64,000 nt of DNA from Betaproteobacteria bacterium (GTDB lineage Bacteria > Pseudomonadota > Gammaproteobacteria > Burkholderiales > Ga0077523), in assembly GCA_016125475.1 (NCBI GenBank), contig WGLR01000004.1, positions 59,639 to 123,638 on the forward strand, read 5' to 3'. The notes beneath the pieces were generated by a model. That model was given only the letters and a program-made list of their open reading frames with translations, searched no databases and was not told the DNA's origin. The position numbers and the translations under genes were made by a program. Shown piece by piece: positions 23,320 to 32,354 of this stretch. The first letter of the stretch is position 1, and each line of letters opens with the position of its first letter.

Positions 23320-24172
23320 TTACTTGACTTCACACATCTGTGGCTCGGAGAAGTCGGGTATCCCGTTACCGTTGCAGTCCAGTTCCGCACAGCCAACGGG
23401 CGTTGGCCTCATTCCCCAGATGGCACCAGCGATCCATCGTTGGGCGAAAATTGCAGGAAACCCGGTAGCGTTCTTCCAGATCCGATCAACGATCCATTTG
23501 ACGGCCTTCTCGACTGCCTTCTCGCGCCAATCTGGACGAACCTCACCGGTTTTCTCGATGGGATCCCCTGTTCTTGGAACACGCCCTGACTGATCCGATG
23601 GCCCCTGTCTGCCATCTATAGAGTCCGCCCCCTTCGTGTCAAACCAGGGCTTGGGTTTCTCGGCAAGTCCAAGAGGATCGACATATTGAATGGGACCTTG
23701 CCCCACATACCCATACAAGTTATACCCCCCCGCCAATCCGATCGGATCTTCCGAGATGAGCCGCGCCAACCGACGTGCATAGTACCTACCGCGCACGGTA
23801 GTACATCAACCCCGTGCCGTCGTCTTCCCGTCCCGTGAACCTGAAAATGGAATCCGCGGAGCCGCTCTGCGTGGCCTGCCCATAGGGCTCGTAGATGAAA
23901 TTGCCCACCACCCCACCGGCCGAACCGACGAGCGCAACGGTCGACCCGAGTACGTCAGTAAGCATAGCGGTCGTCGAGGCGCCTTGTGTTGCCGCGTATC
24001 GCTCGTCCAACCCTGGTCCATCGAGGATCGTTACCGGGGCAGATCCGCTTGCGCCGGCGAGCATGGTGTTCCGGGCATCAGGGAAAGTCGCCAACCGAGT
24101 CACCGTTGATCGTGTGCGTCGTTCGGTGATCGAAAGTGTCATGGCCATGGTTCGACGTGATTCCGTCACCAT
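23320..24172 (-). pseudogene. Second truncated RHS core with tip B, broken by a 4-base duplication
   Basis: The first frame (24172 down to about 23790) repeats the RHS core of copy A (YEPYGQAT, FTGREDDGTGLMYYRAR) and then hits TAG. The reading continues one frame over (RYYARRLARLISEDPIGLAGGYNLYGYVGQ) to a tip ending at 23320. The shift is explained by a GGTA tandem duplication on the coding strand (TACCTACC at 23783-23790 on the plus strand). The tip (~110 residues, from the GLAEKPKPW junction) includes a DCNGNGIPD calcium-binding-type motif. Like copy A it lacks any N-terminal delivery part. Confidence 0.78.
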
Positions 24173-24174
24173 TC
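23719..24174. repeat. RHS core duplication, copy B
   Basis: Counterpart of 21064-21515 with the 4-base insertion at 23783-23790. Only scattered substitutions separate the copies over the shared core, whereas the tips to the left share nothing. The duplication is therefore recent, or is kept alike by gene conversion. Confidence 0.85.
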
Positions 24175-24218
24175 AAGGCGTGAGTCTCCGGCACGGGGGA
24201 GGGAAGGCTTGCCTTCCC

Positions 24219-27200
24219 TCAGTGGAAATCCCGTGATTGCGTCGTGAGGTTCCCAAGAAGCATCGACAGGTCTTCCAGGCGCGCCGCGACGAGATGAGCG
24301 ACGTCTCCCTCGCGTTCCAGCACGCCGTGCACCGCAAGCAGTTTCGCACCCAGCAGCACGCGGCGCTGTCGTTCGCCGACGTCGCGCCAGACCACGATGT
24401 TCGCGGACCCTGTCTCGTCCTCGAGCGTGACGAAGATGACGCCGCTGGCCGTGCCCGGACGCTGACGACACGTGACGAGGCCGGCGGCCCGCACGAAGCT
24501 GCCGTGACGGGCATGCCGCAGCTGCTCCGCCGTGAGCATTCGTCGCTTCTTCAGATGCACGCGCAACAGCGTGAGCGGGTGACGACCCAGCGTGAGCCCG
24601 AGGCTGGCGTAGTCGGCCACGATGTTCTCTCCCTCGGTGAGGGCCGGCAGTTCGGGCGTGTCGTCCCGGATGGCTGCATCGCGCAGCAGCGGCGGGCGCT
24701 GCTCGATGCCCGTGACTTCCCAGAGCGCCTCGCGGCGATGTCCCGCGACGGCGTGCAGCGCATCCGCGTGGGCGAGACATTCGAGGTCGTGGCGGCTCAG
24801 CCGTGCACGCAGCGCGAGTTGCTCGAACGAGTCGAACGGCGCCTGTCTTGCCGCCACGAGCCGGTGAGCCGCCGCCTCGGTCAGCCCCTTGATCATCCGC
24901 AGCCCCAGTCTGACGGAAGGCGGCGCGACCGGGGTGTCCGGAGGTTCGAGGGTGCACTCCCACTGACTCGCGAGCACGTCGGCTGGGCGAACCGCCACGC
25001 CATGGCGTCGAGCGTCCTGGACGAGTTGCGACGGTGCGTAGAAACCCATGGGCCGGCTGTTGAGCAGGGCGGCGCAGAACGCAGCCGGTTCGTGGTGCTT
25101 GAGCCAGGCCGATACGTAGACGAGCAGTGCGAAGCTCGCGGAGTGCGATTCCGGAAAACCGTACTCGCCGAAACCGAGAATCTGCTGATAGATCTGCTGC
25201 GCGAACTGTTCGGAGTAGCCTCGCTCGCGCATGCCCCGTACGAGGCGTTCCTCGAAATGGGCGAGACCGCCCTTGCGTCGCCACGCGGCCATCGACCGGC
25301 GCAACCGGTCGGCCTCGCCGGCCGAGAAGCCGGCCGCGACGACGGCGAGCTGCATCACCTGTTCCTGGAAGATGGGCACGCCGAGCGTGCGCTCGAGCAC
25401 GGTGCGCACGGCCTCGGACGGATACGTGACGGCTTCCTCGCCCCGACGCCTGCGCAGATAGGGATGCACCATGCCTCCCTGGATCGGACCGGGACGCACG
25501 ATCGCGACCTCGATCACCAGATCGTAGAAGCAGCGCGGCCGGAGCCGAGGCAGCATGCTCATCTGGGCGCGTGATTCGATCTGGAACACGCCGACGGTAT
25601 CCGCCCTGCAGAGCATGTCGTAGACGGCGGGGTCCTCCGCGGGGATGTCCTGCATGCCGAAGGGACGCCCTCGTCCCAGGCTCACGAACTCGAGTGCCCG
25701 GCGAATGGCCGACAGCATGCCCAGCGCGAGCACGTCGACCTTCAGCAGGCCGAGGGCATCGAGATCGTCCTTGTCCCACTGGATCACGGAACGCTCGGGC
25801 ATCGCGGCATTCTCGACAGGCACGAGGCGGGACAGCGGCCCCCGCGACACGACGAAGCCGCCCACGTGCTGGGACAGGTGGCGTGGAAAGCCGACGAGCG
25901 TGCGTGCGAGCGCGAGCAACTGGCGCATGCGGCGCGACTGCGGGTCGAAGCCGCATTCGCGCAACCGGTCTTCCACGGTCGGCCCGCGATCCCAGAACGC
26001 GATGTTGCGGGCGATGCGATCGACCTGTTCGAGATCCAGGCCGAGTGCCTTGCCCACGTCGCGGAACGCGCTCTTCGGCCGGTAGCAGATCACGGTGGCG
26101 GCCAGCGCAGCGCGCTCGCGCGTGTACTTGCCATAGATGTACTGGATCACCTCTTCGCGGCGCTGGTGTTCGAAGTCCACGTCGATGTCGGGCGGCTCGT
26201 TGCGTTCCCGCGAGATGAAGCGCTCGAACAGCATGGACATGCGCGACGGGTCGACTTCCGTGATGCCGAGCGCGTAACACACGGCGGAGTTCGCGGCAGA
26301 GCCGCGACCCTGACAGAGGATGCGGTGGCGACGCGCGAAGCAGACGATGTCGAAGACGGTCAGGAAATACGGCTCGTAGTTCAGCTCCGCGATGAGGGCG
26401 AGCTCGTGTTCGATGGCGTCCCGGACGGCCGACGGTACGGGAGCTTCATCGGGAGAGGTCGGGGGGCAGGTCGGGAAGGCGAGCGCGGTATCCGTCGCCT
26501 GGAGGTTTTCCCAGGGAGGAACATCGCCGCAGAAACGCCACCGCAGTCCGGATTCGGTGAGCGTGCGCAGCCATTGCGCAGGCTGCCAGCCCGGCGGCAC
26601 GAGTTCCTCGGGGTATTCGTAGCGCAGTTCGTCGAGCGAGAACGTGCAGCGTTCCGCGATGCGCACGCTTTCCTCGAGCCAGGCGGGCGGATAGAGGGCT
26701 GCGAGTTCCTCGAGCGTGCGGAGATGACGTTCGCCGTTCGGGTGAAGCGCGAGACCGGCGGCCGAGACCGGCGTGCCGAGACGGATGGCCGTGAGCACGT
26801 CCTGCAGTGCACGGCGGCTGCGGACGTGCATGTGCACATCGTTGGCGGCGACGACAGGGATGCCGAGTTCCCCGGACAATGCCCGGAGGGCCGTGATCCG
26901 CGCGGCATCCCGGGGGTCATGGTGCGATTCGGCCGCGAGCCAGAGACGGCCCGGGAACCTTCCGGACAGCCAGCGCGCGAGTTCGGTGGTTGGTGTGTGT
27001 GCGGCAGAGTCCTCTTCCGGTGCAAGAGGGACCGCATCGAGCCAGAGGACCAGGCATCCCGGTACACCGTCGGCGAGATCGTCGCGGGTCAGATGGTAGG
27101 TGCCCTTGCGTGCGCGGCGCCGGCCGAGGGTGACGAGTGCGCAGAGATTGCCGTAACCCTCCCGGTCGGTCGCGAGCAGCACGAGCTTCGGTCCGTCGGC

Positions 27201-27413
27201 GAGGGTCAGTTCCGTACCCACGATGAGGTGCAGGGCGTGTTCCTTCGCGGCTTCGTGGGCACGCACGATGCCCGCGACGGAGCATTCGTCCGTGACGGCG
27301 AGTGCGCGGTAACCGAGTCGCGCGGCACGCCGCACGAGTTCGTCAGCGTGGGAGGCGCCACGCAGGAAGGTGAAGTTCGAGAGACAGTGCAGCTCGGCGA
27401 ATCCGGGGTTCAT
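24219..27413 (-). CDS. dnaE2: Error-prone DNA polymerase III alpha subunit (ImuC/DnaE2)
   Basis: A 1,064-residue C-family polymerase. An N-terminal PHP domain begins [23 protein letters not shown]. The palm carries the catalytic acids in [20 protein letters not shown] and the [18 protein letters not shown] motif. A helix-hairpin-helix region and an OB fold ([20 protein letters not shown]) follow. The length and the partnership with imuA and imuB mark it as the translesion DnaE2 rather than the replicative DnaE. The ATG at 27413 gives the standard N-terminus; the open frame continuing to 28403 is a by-product of the tandem repeat upstream. Expected to be SOS-induced through the LexA boxes at the head of the operon. 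Confidence 0.95.
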   Translation of the reverse strand: MNPGFAELHCLSNFTFLRGASHADELVRRAARLGYRALAVTDECSVAGIVRAHEAAKEHALHLIVGTELTLADGPKLVLLATDREGYGNLCALVTLGRRRARKGTYHLTRDDLADGVPGCLVLWLDAVPLAPEEDSAAHTPTTELARWLSGRFPGRLWLAAESHHDPRDAARITALRALSGELGIPVVAANDVHMHVRSRRALQDVLTAIRLGTPVSAAGLALHPNGERHLRTLEELAALYPPAWLEESVRIAERCTFSLDELRYEYPEELVPPGWQPAQWLRTLTESGLRWRFCGDVPPWENLQATDTALAFPTCPPTSPDEAPVPSAVRDAIEHELALIAELNYEPYFLTVFDIVCFARRHRILCQGRGSAANSAVCYALGITEVDPSRMSMLFERFISRERNEPPDIDVDFEHQRREEVIQYIYGKYTRERAALAATVICYRPKSAFRDVGKALGLDLEQVDRIARNIAFWDRGPTVEDRLRECGFDPQSRRMRQLLALARTLVGFPRHLSQHVGGFVVSRGPLSRLVPVENAAMPERSVIQWDKDDLDALGLLKVDVLALGMLSAIRRALEFVSLGRGRPFGMQDIPAEDPAVYDMLCRADTVGVFQIESRAQMSMLPRLRPRCFYDLVIEVAIVRPGPIQGGMVHPYLRRRRGEEAVTYPSEAVRTVLERTLGVPIFQEQVMQLAVVAAGFSAGEADRLRRSMAAWRRKGGLAHFEERLVRGMRERGYSEQFAQQIYQQILGFGEYGFPESHSASFALLVYVSAWLKHHEPAAFCAALLNSRPMGFYAPSQLVQDARRHGVAVRPADVLASQWECTLEPPDTPVAPPSVRLGLRMIKGLTEAAAHRLVAARQAPFDSFEQLALRARLSRHDLECLAHADALHAVAGHRREALWEVTGIEQRPPLLRDAAIRDDTPELPALTEGENIVADYASLGLTLGRHPLTLLRVHLKKRRMLTAEQLRHARHGSFVRAAGLVTCRQRPGTASGVIFVTLEDETGSANIVVWRDVGERQRRVLLGAKLLAVHGVLEREGDVAHLVAARLEDLSMLLGNLTTQSRDFH

Positions 27414-27879
27414 CGGGGATGCAGTGCCAGGCGACGAATGTTCGTGTGAAGGTATGGCCCCCACCCTGACCCTCCCCCGCGAGCGGGGGAGGGGATGAGG
27501 CGAGGGGCGAGAGGCAATAGGCGATAGGTGATGGGCGATAAGTGACGGACGCTCCTCCCTTCGCGAAGCGAGGGGGAGGTCGGGAGGGAGGCGAGTCGTC
27601 GGCCTTTCGCGATCGCCTTGCCGTCGATCCCGCTTCGCGGGCCCCTCGCCAGGTGGCTCACGCGCGCCGTCTCCGTTGCAAGGTGACGGGAAAGAAGCAC
27701 CGCGAGTCGCCGGCCTTTCGCGATCGCCTTGCCGTCGATCCCGCTTTGCGGGTCCCTCGCCGGGTGGCTCACGCGCGCCGTCTCCGTTGCAAGGTGACGG
27801 GAAAGAAGCACCGCGAGTCGCCGGCTTTTCGCGATCGCCTTGCCGTCGATCCCGCTTCGCGGGCCCCTCGCCAGGTGGC
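27414..27879. other. Repeat-rich gap between imuB and dnaE2
   Basis: A 466-base gap inside an otherwise tight operon. It contains a perfect 11-bp palindromic stem (CCCTCCCCCGC 27470-27480, GCGGGGGAGGG 27483-27493), a degenerate GGCGATAGG-like run around 27505-27545, and most of the 111-bp tandem repeat. No gene is supportable here. Confidence 0.6.
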
Positions 27880-27886
27880 TCACGCG
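27591..27886. repeat. 111-bp tandem repeat, about 2.7 copies
   Basis: Units begin at 27591, 27702 and 27813 (GCGAGTCG) with exact 111-bp spacing and only a few substitutions. The last copy ends at 27886 inside the final codons of imuB. Each complete unit includes the CACGCG that forms the imuB end, so the repeat seems to have grown from the imuB 3' end. 111 is a multiple of three, which is why long false frames run through it. Confidence 0.9.
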
Positions 27887-29325
27887 AATACCCCGTGCAC
27901 GAACCAGTGTTCGCTCTCCGCCCTTCTGTCCGTTTCCCTGTACACCCAGAGGCGGGACGTCTTGTGATCGAGTGCCGTGTAGTAATCGCGCCGGATGTCG
28001 TTCCCGTCCCACCATCCCGACTCGATCCGCTCCGGGCCGTCGAGCAACTGCAGTCCGGCGGGATCGACAGGGCGGGGGACGTGCAGCAGCCACAGGGGTC
28101 GTTCCTTTTCCGGGTGATACGTGCTGCTCGTGCCGGGCTCTGCCTCCCGGAAAGCGAGTTCGGGACGATGTTCGGGAACGAGTACGAGGCCATGCACGGA
28201 GGCTCGTCCGAGTCTTGCCCGGAGCCGCTCCACGAGCGTGATGCGTTCCTCGGTGGTGTCTGATCGCGAAGTGAAGAACGAGAAGTTGCGTGGTGCGAGC
28301 TGCATCGTCTCGGTGCATCGCAATCCGATCGCTTCCACGGGGGCGGGCAGCTGTCGCCGGGAGAGGTGCTCGCGCAACAGCAGACCCAGGTGTGACGGAT
28401 CACGGCTGGGCATGGACAGTTCGATGTCCACGTGCGTGGCGGGCATCTCCTCGTGTTCGAGCGAGCAGGTGAACCGCGTCACGCCTGCGCCGCGTCCGAG
28501 CAGGAAGCCGGCCAGTTCCGTCACGAGACGCGTCGCCCCGAAGAGCACCTGTTCCACATGAGGCACAGGAACGGGCAGGACGAGACGGCTAGTGAAATCC
28601 GGTGGCGGGACGAACGGCTTGCGTGGATCGGGCATCCGGCCAGTGGCCCGGTCGAGGTGATCGACGAGTTCCGGACCGAACCGGCGGGCCAGTCCGTCGC
28701 GCGGAAGCTGCAGGCACTCGTGCAGTGTCCTGAGCCCGAGACGGCGCAGGGCGTCCACGATACGGGGGGAGGCATCGAGGCTCTCGACCGGCAACTGGCC
28801 GATCCGCCGGCGCAACGTTTCTTCGTCGGGCACCTGGAGTTCGAGACCGCTCCGTGCGAGCAGGAGGGCCCCGGACGGCGTCGGAGCACTTGCAAGCAGT
28901 GCATCGAAGCCCAGGTCGTGGAGTCCCTGCCGGACTCGATCGAGGAGGGCGTCGAGACCGTCGAACAGTCGCAGACATCCGCCGATCTCCAGCAGCAGGC
29001 TATCGGGAAATTCGAGGCTCAGGGAGGGCGTGAACTGTTCCGCCCAGAGTGCCAGCGTCTCGAGTGTCTCCGCTTCCAGGGCGGTGTCGCGGGCGCGGAC
29101 CCGGAGTTCCGGTGCCAGCGCGTACGCCGCCGACAGCGACATGCCCGCCCGGACACCCTGTCCCCGGGCGGTGGCGTCGGGGAGCAGGACGACCGGCCGC
29201 GACCCGTTCGACGAAACCGCGAAAGGGATCTGCACGTTCGCGTCCGTGCCGGGCGTGGTGTCCTCCGTGCTGCGCCGGAAGATGTCCAGCGGGAGGCGGG
29301 GCAGATGGAGCGCGAGCCACAGCAT
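27880..29325 (-). CDS. imuB: Y-family-like mutasome protein ImuB
   Basis: A 481-residue DNA polymerase Y-family-like protein. It starts [16 protein letters not shown] and has the palm-like [23 protein letters not shown] segment, in which catalytic acids of true Y-polymerases are replaced, plus a helix-hairpin-helix region ([20 protein letters not shown]). The long C-terminus joins ImuA, DnaE2 and the beta clamp in the known systems. It acts as a scaffold of SOS translesion synthesis. It starts 27 bp after imuA. The last codons overlap the 111-bp repeat. Confidence 0.93.
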   Translation of the reverse strand: MLWLALHLPRLPLDIFRRSTEDTTPGTDANVQIPFAVSSNGSRPVVLLPDATARGQGVRAGMSLSAAYALAPELRVRARDTALEAETLETLALWAEQFTPSLSLEFPDSLLLEIGGCLRLFDGLDALLDRVRQGLHDLGFDALLASAPTPSGALLLARSGLELQVPDEETLRRRIGQLPVESLDASPRIVDALRRLGLRTLHECLQLPRDGLARRFGPELVDHLDRATGRMPDPRKPFVPPPDFTSRLVLPVPVPHVEQVLFGATRLVTELAGFLLGRGAGVTRFTCSLEHEEMPATHVDIELSMPSRDPSHLGLLLREHLSRRQLPAPVEAIGLRCTETMQLAPRNFSFFTSRSDTTEERITLVERLRARLGRASVHGLVLVPEHRPELAFREAEPGTSSTYHPEKERPLWLLHVPRPVDPAGLQLLDGPERIESGWWDGNDIRRDYYTALDHKTSRLWVYRETDRRAESEHWFVHGVFA

Positions 29326-29352
29326 GGAGACACCGGATCCGAAAGGCGGCCA

Positions 29353-30033
29353 TCAGGCGACAGCCTGCTGTCCTGCAGGCTGTACAGGGTGTCGCGATTC
29401 CGTGTCGCGCGGTGGAATGCGTGTCCGGAGATCGAGTGTCAACGTGGTGCCGATCCCGGGCCCGCGCACCTTGAGCACGCGGATGCCGAGTCGCCCGGCA
29501 GCCGGGAAGAGCTGCAGCCGCAGCGATGCGAGCGAACTGCTCGTGGCCTGGCCGGCGGAAAAATAGGCCCCGAAGGCGCGCCCCTTCTCGGCAGCGAGTT
29601 GCAGCCGGCGCAGGGCACGTTCGTTCATGAACGAGGGCCAGCCGATGACTGCACTGCAGGCACCGGAAGCCAGGGTCTGCTCCATGGTCCAGAGCGTGTC
29701 CGCTCCGTCACGCACCTGGACGACGAGAAGGTGCGAGAGGTCCACGGATGCCATGGCAAGGGCCGGTGCATGAGGCAGATGCGGGGGCGATACCAGCGCG
29801 ATCCACTTTTCCTCTGCCGACAGGCGCGCAAGCGCGGGAAGGAACAGTGACAGTTCACCGATTCCGGACTGTGCGGCCAGCAGTTCCGTGAGCGCGGCAC
29901 GTGGCCAGCCGTTGCCCGGCAACAGTTCGTCGAGTTCAGCGTGCCCGCTCGGGATGCTGGAGACCGCGACGTCGGCCCGGGCGTCCCCGCGCCAGAGGTG
30001 GGCCTTGAGCGGAGAGGTCTCGAGCGAAAGCAT
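29353..30033 (-). CDS. imuA: Translesion synthesis-associated protein ImuA
   Basis: A 226-residue RecA/SulA-like protein with the family start region (SSIPSGHAELDELLPGNGWPRAALTELL) and the internal IALVSPPHLPHAPALA and GWPSFMNERALRRLQLAAEKG blocks. ImuA works with ImuB and DnaE2 in damage-induced mutagenesis. It lies 166 bp downstream of the DUF559 nuclease gene and 27 bp upstream of imuB. No LexA box was seen directly in front of it, so expression probably comes from the operon head at 31.76 kb. Confidence 0.92.
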   Translation of the reverse strand: MLSLETSPLKAHLWRGDARADVAVSSIPSGHAELDELLPGNGWPRAALTELLAAQSGIGELSLFLPALARLSAEEKWIALVSPPHLPHAPALAMASVDLSHLLVVQVRDGADTLWTMEQTLASGACSAVIGWPSFMNERALRRLQLAAEKGRAFGAYFSAGQATSSSLASLRLQLFPAAGRLGIRVLKVRGPGIGTTLTLDLRTRIPPRDTESRHPVQPAGQQAVA

Positions 30034-30199
30034 CGTCGGCGGCAGAAGCGGTTGATCGTGAGGTTGATTGCGACGTGCAGTGAACGGTGCAGCTCAGGGC
30101 TCGGCGACGGTCGCGCGCTTCGGAGCATGCAGGGTGCGCGTGCAGGGTGAGCGTGCAAAGGGTCGGGGACGAGCCACGCGACATTTCCGCGCCGTCAGG

Positions 30200-30586
30200 T
30201 CACCTGAACGTCAGCGCATTGCGGATGGTGTCGAGCACCGCCCGGGTCTGTGTCACGACGTCGCGATCACGTATGCGCAGGATCTGGTAGCCGTGCGCAT
30301 GAAAGAACGCGCGCCGTGCGTTGGCATGGGAAGCCAGTGGGGATGTGAGCGAGCTCTCGAGTTCGATGACGAGCCTTGCTTCCGGGCAGATGAAATCGGC
30401 GAGATACAGGCCGACCAGATACTGGCGGCGGAACTTGGCGCCACCCAGCCGGCAGTCGCGCAGATGATTCCAGAGAATGCGGTCGGCGGCAGCGCGCAAC
30501 TGGCGGTTGATGTGCCGTCCTCTCGGCGCGGGCGAATCCGTGTGTTGCGCGAGATTGCGGACGAAGGGCTCGACGACGATGCTCAT
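30200..30586 (-). CDS. DUF559 (Vsr-like) endonuclease-domain protein
   Basis: A 128-residue single-domain protein of the DUF559 family, related to very-short-patch-repair endonucleases. The nuclease core is visible as LADFICPEARLVIELESS (Asp and Glu ligands), followed by ARRAFFHAHGYQILRIRDRDVV. CAGGAG precedes the ATG. It lies inside the SOS operon between lexA and imuA, so it is probably damage-induced too. The substrate is unknown. The context suggests a role in repair or in processing damaged DNA. Confidence 0.82.
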   Translation of the reverse strand: MSIVVEPFVRNLAQHTDSPAPRGRHINRQLRAAADRILWNHLRDCRLGGAKFRRQYLVGLYLADFICPEARLVIELESSLTSPLASHANARRAFFHAHGYQILRIRDRDVVTQTRAVLDTIRNALTFR

Positions 30587-30626
30587 GATGAGATCTCCTG
30601 AAAGGCGGGAATGGGGCGTCAGGGTT

Positions 30627-31235
30627 TCATGCGATCTTGCCGCTGCGGATCAGGCCCACGGCGATGCCTTCGATCGCGAAGAAATCCTTGCGCAGGTCCA
30701 CGACGATGGGGTCGAACTCCGGGTTCTCCGGCAACAGTTCCACGACGGCCCCCTGTCTGCGGAGACGCTTGACGGTCACCTCGTCCTCGAGGCGGGCCAC
30801 GACGACCTGGCCGGTCCGGGCCTCCGCCGCGCGATGCACGGCGAGGAGATCGCCATCGAGAATGCCGGCATCGCGCATGCTGAGGCCCCGGACCTTGAGC
30901 AGGTAGTCGGCATGCGGCGTGAACAGGGCGGGGTCCACCTGATAGCGGCCCTGGATGTGCTGTTCGGCCAGAATGGGTCGACCGGCGGCGACACGGCCGA
31001 CCAGTGGCAGGCCGAGGGGCTCCACCAGCCGGATGCCGCGTGCAATGCCCTCGGAGAGTTCGATCGCGCCTTTCCTCGCGAGGGCGCGCAGATGATCCTC
31101 GGCTGCGTTGGGTGAGGAAAATCCGAAGGCCTCGCAGATCTCGGCGCGCGTGGGAGGCAGGCCGGTGGCGGCGACGGCATCGCGGATGAGTTGCAGGATC
31201 TCCTGCTGGCGTGGGGTCAGGGGGCGTTCGCTCAT
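30627..31235 (-). CDS. lexA: LexA repressor (mutasome-associated copy)
   Basis: A 202-residue LexA. It has an N-terminal winged helix ([36 protein letters not shown]), an Ala84-Gly85 self-cleavage site (RVAAGRP), and the Ser119/Lys156 catalytic dyad of the S24 peptidase domain ([15 protein letters not shown]). RecA filament contact triggers self-cleavage and derepression. It is the second gene of an operon headed by two LexA boxes, so it autoregulates. Whether the genome has another lexA cannot be seen here. Confidence 0.95.
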   Translation of the reverse strand: MSERPLTPRQQEILQLIRDAVAATGLPPTRAEICEAFGFSSPNAAEDHLRALARKGAIELSEGIARGIRLVEPLGLPLVGRVAAGRPILAEQHIQGRYQVDPALFTPHADYLLKVRGLSMRDAGILDGDLLAVHRAAEARTGQVVVARLEDEVTVKRLRRQGAVVELLPENPEFDPIVVDLRKDFFAIEGIAVGLIRSGKIA

Positions 31236-31265
31236 GGCATGTTCCGGTTGGTCATGAGAGGGGAT

Positions 31266-31727
31266 TCAGACGGGGACGGCATAACGTGTCCACGCAGGCT
31301 CGCAGGCCGTCGGCGGAGCCGGACGGGAAGCGGTCGCGTATCGGGCCTTTCCGGGCATGGGCAGACGCCCGAGCATCGCGAGCCGGATCTCGACGGCAAG
31401 CCGCGAGCGGCCGTGGTCGGAGGCGAGCGCGTCGGGATCCCTGCCGGCATCGAAACCTTCGGCGAGGCGGGTGTCTTCCTCCGGGGACCAGGGTTTGCCG
31501 GCATTGCCGTTCGTGCGGGGCGAAGCGGACTTGCTGCGTCGTTCGCGCGGTTCGCCGGCCGGAGGAGATGCGATTTCCACGGTCTGGAGCCGATGCAGGG
31601 CGTGAAACAGGGCGCGCACCGTGTCCGGATGCTGATAGGGGCTGTCCGGGGGGAATGTCGCGTCGCTGAAGGGATCCCTGCCGCCTGCGAGTGCGGAGAG
31701 AATGTCTGCGGCCTGCTGGTCGTCCAT
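31266..31727 (-). CDS. Unknown first gene of the SOS operon, Myb/SANT-like helix
   Basis: A 153-residue protein, 30 bp upstream of lexA. The first 50 residues read QAADILSALAGGRDPFSDATFPPDSPYQHPDTVRALFHAL. After an Arg/Ser-rich linker comes GKPWSPEEDTRLAEGFDAGRDPDALASDHGRSRLAVEIRL, which looks like one Myb/SANT-type helical repeat and could bind DNA. The ATG at 31727 is preferred over 31733 because the Shine-Dalgarno (AGGAG) abuts the latter. LexA box 1 overlaps the Shine-Dalgarno. Function not known; its place suggests a damage-response role. Confidence 0.75.
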   Translation of the reverse strand: MDDQQAADILSALAGGRDPFSDATFPPDSPYQHPDTVRALFHALHRLQTVEIASPPAGEPRERRSKSASPRTNGNAGKPWSPEEDTRLAEGFDAGRDPDALASDHGRSRLAVEIRLAMLGRLPMPGKARYATASRPAPPTACEPAWTRYAVPV

Positions 31728-31736
31728 GGTCATCTC

Positions 31737-31768
31737 CTGTCCGGATATACAGCTGTATTTGTATACAG
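31737..31768. promoter_or_regulatory. Twin abutting LexA boxes
   Basis: CTGTCCGGATATACAG (31737-31752) and CTGTATTTGTATACAG (31753-31768) both fit CTGT-N8-ACAG exactly and touch end to end. The pair lies just before the first gene of the lexA-imuA-imuB-dnaE2 operon on the minus strand. Box 1 covers the ribosome-binding leader and box 2 the -10 region. Confidence 0.93.
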
Positions 31769-31786
31769 CCCGGCGGCGGCTGGCAA
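31760..31786 (-). promoter_or_regulatory. SOS operon promoter overlapping LexA box 2
   Basis: On the minus strand TTGCCA (31786-31781) and TATACA (31765-31760) are separated by 15 bases. The -10 lies inside the second LexA box. The spacing is two short of ideal, so activity is inferred from the operator position. Confidence 0.5.
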
Positions 31787-31885
31787 GCCTTTTCTCGAGC
31801 CTCGTTGCGAGGCGCCGAAAAAATATATTCAGGTCAATGACTTGGTCTGGAGGGGCGCGGCGAGGCCGCGCGTGGTGCGGTGGGC

Positions 31886-31910
31886 CGATACGCCGCTTCG
31901 CGGCGTATCG
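31886..31910. terminator. Perfect 11-bp hairpin downstream of the DUF1178 gene
   Basis: CGATACGCCGC (31886-31896) and GCGGCGTATCG (31900-31910) enclose a 3-base loop, right after the DUF1178 stop (31914) and before the SOS promoter. It probably ends DUF1178 transcription. The T-tract is weak. Confidence 0.5.
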
Positions 31911-31913
31911 GTG

Positions 31914-32354
31914 TCAGTGCAGGTCTTCGGTGGGGGGGATGGGCAGGCTCAGGACCTCGATGCCTTCGTCCCGCAGGGCCTGTGCTTCCTCGCTGCTCGC
32001 CTCCCCGCGGATGGAGCGCTTCGGGGCTTCGCCGTAGTGGATGCGCCGGGCTTCCTCGGGGAAGCGCTGGCCGACGTTCTCGGAACTGCTCAGGATCTTG
32101 CGCAGGGCCGCCCAGACGTTCTTGGGGTCCGAGAAGGCGGCCACGTGGCCGTGATCGGGAGGCGGCGCGGGCGCGTTCTCCCTGTGTCCGTGCTTGGCGA
32201 CGTGGATGCCGGCCGGTACCCGGCGGACCTCGTCCGAGCCGCAGAGCGGGCAGGTCAGCATGGGGGTGCCCGCCTGCTGCTCGAAATCCTCGGCCGACGC
32301 GAACCACGCTTCGAAGCGGTGTTCTGCGGCGCAGATCAGGTCATAGACAATCAT
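31914..32354 (-). CDS. DUF1178 family protein
   Basis: A 146-residue cytoplasmic protein that begins MIVYDLICAAEHRFEAWFAS and has a zinc-ribbon-like CPLCGSDEVRRV, with the rest of the metal ligands probably from the N-terminal Cys/His. The C-terminal ~50 residues have the family block RRIHYGEAPKRSIRGEASSEEAQALRDEGIEVLSLP. The family is common in alpha- and betaproteobacteria, with no established function. The ATG at 32354 gives the canonical start. Confidence 0.9.
   Translation of the reverse strand: MIVYDLICAAEHRFEAWFASAEDFEQQAGTPMLTCPLCGSDEVRRVPAGIHVAKHGHRENAPAPPPDHGHVAAFSDPKNVWAALRKILSSSENVGQRFPEEARRIHYGEAPKRSIRGEASSEEAQALRDEGIEVLSLPIPPTEDLH

Noticed and set aside
27591..27886. Considered as a CRISPR array
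   Set aside because: The units are 111 bp, contiguous and without unique spacers.
27414..28403. N-terminal extension of dnaE2 by over 300 residues with a 37-residue repeat
   Set aside because: The extension arises because the 111-bp tandem repeat is a multiple of three; it overlaps imuB and precedes a canonical DnaE2 start at 27413.
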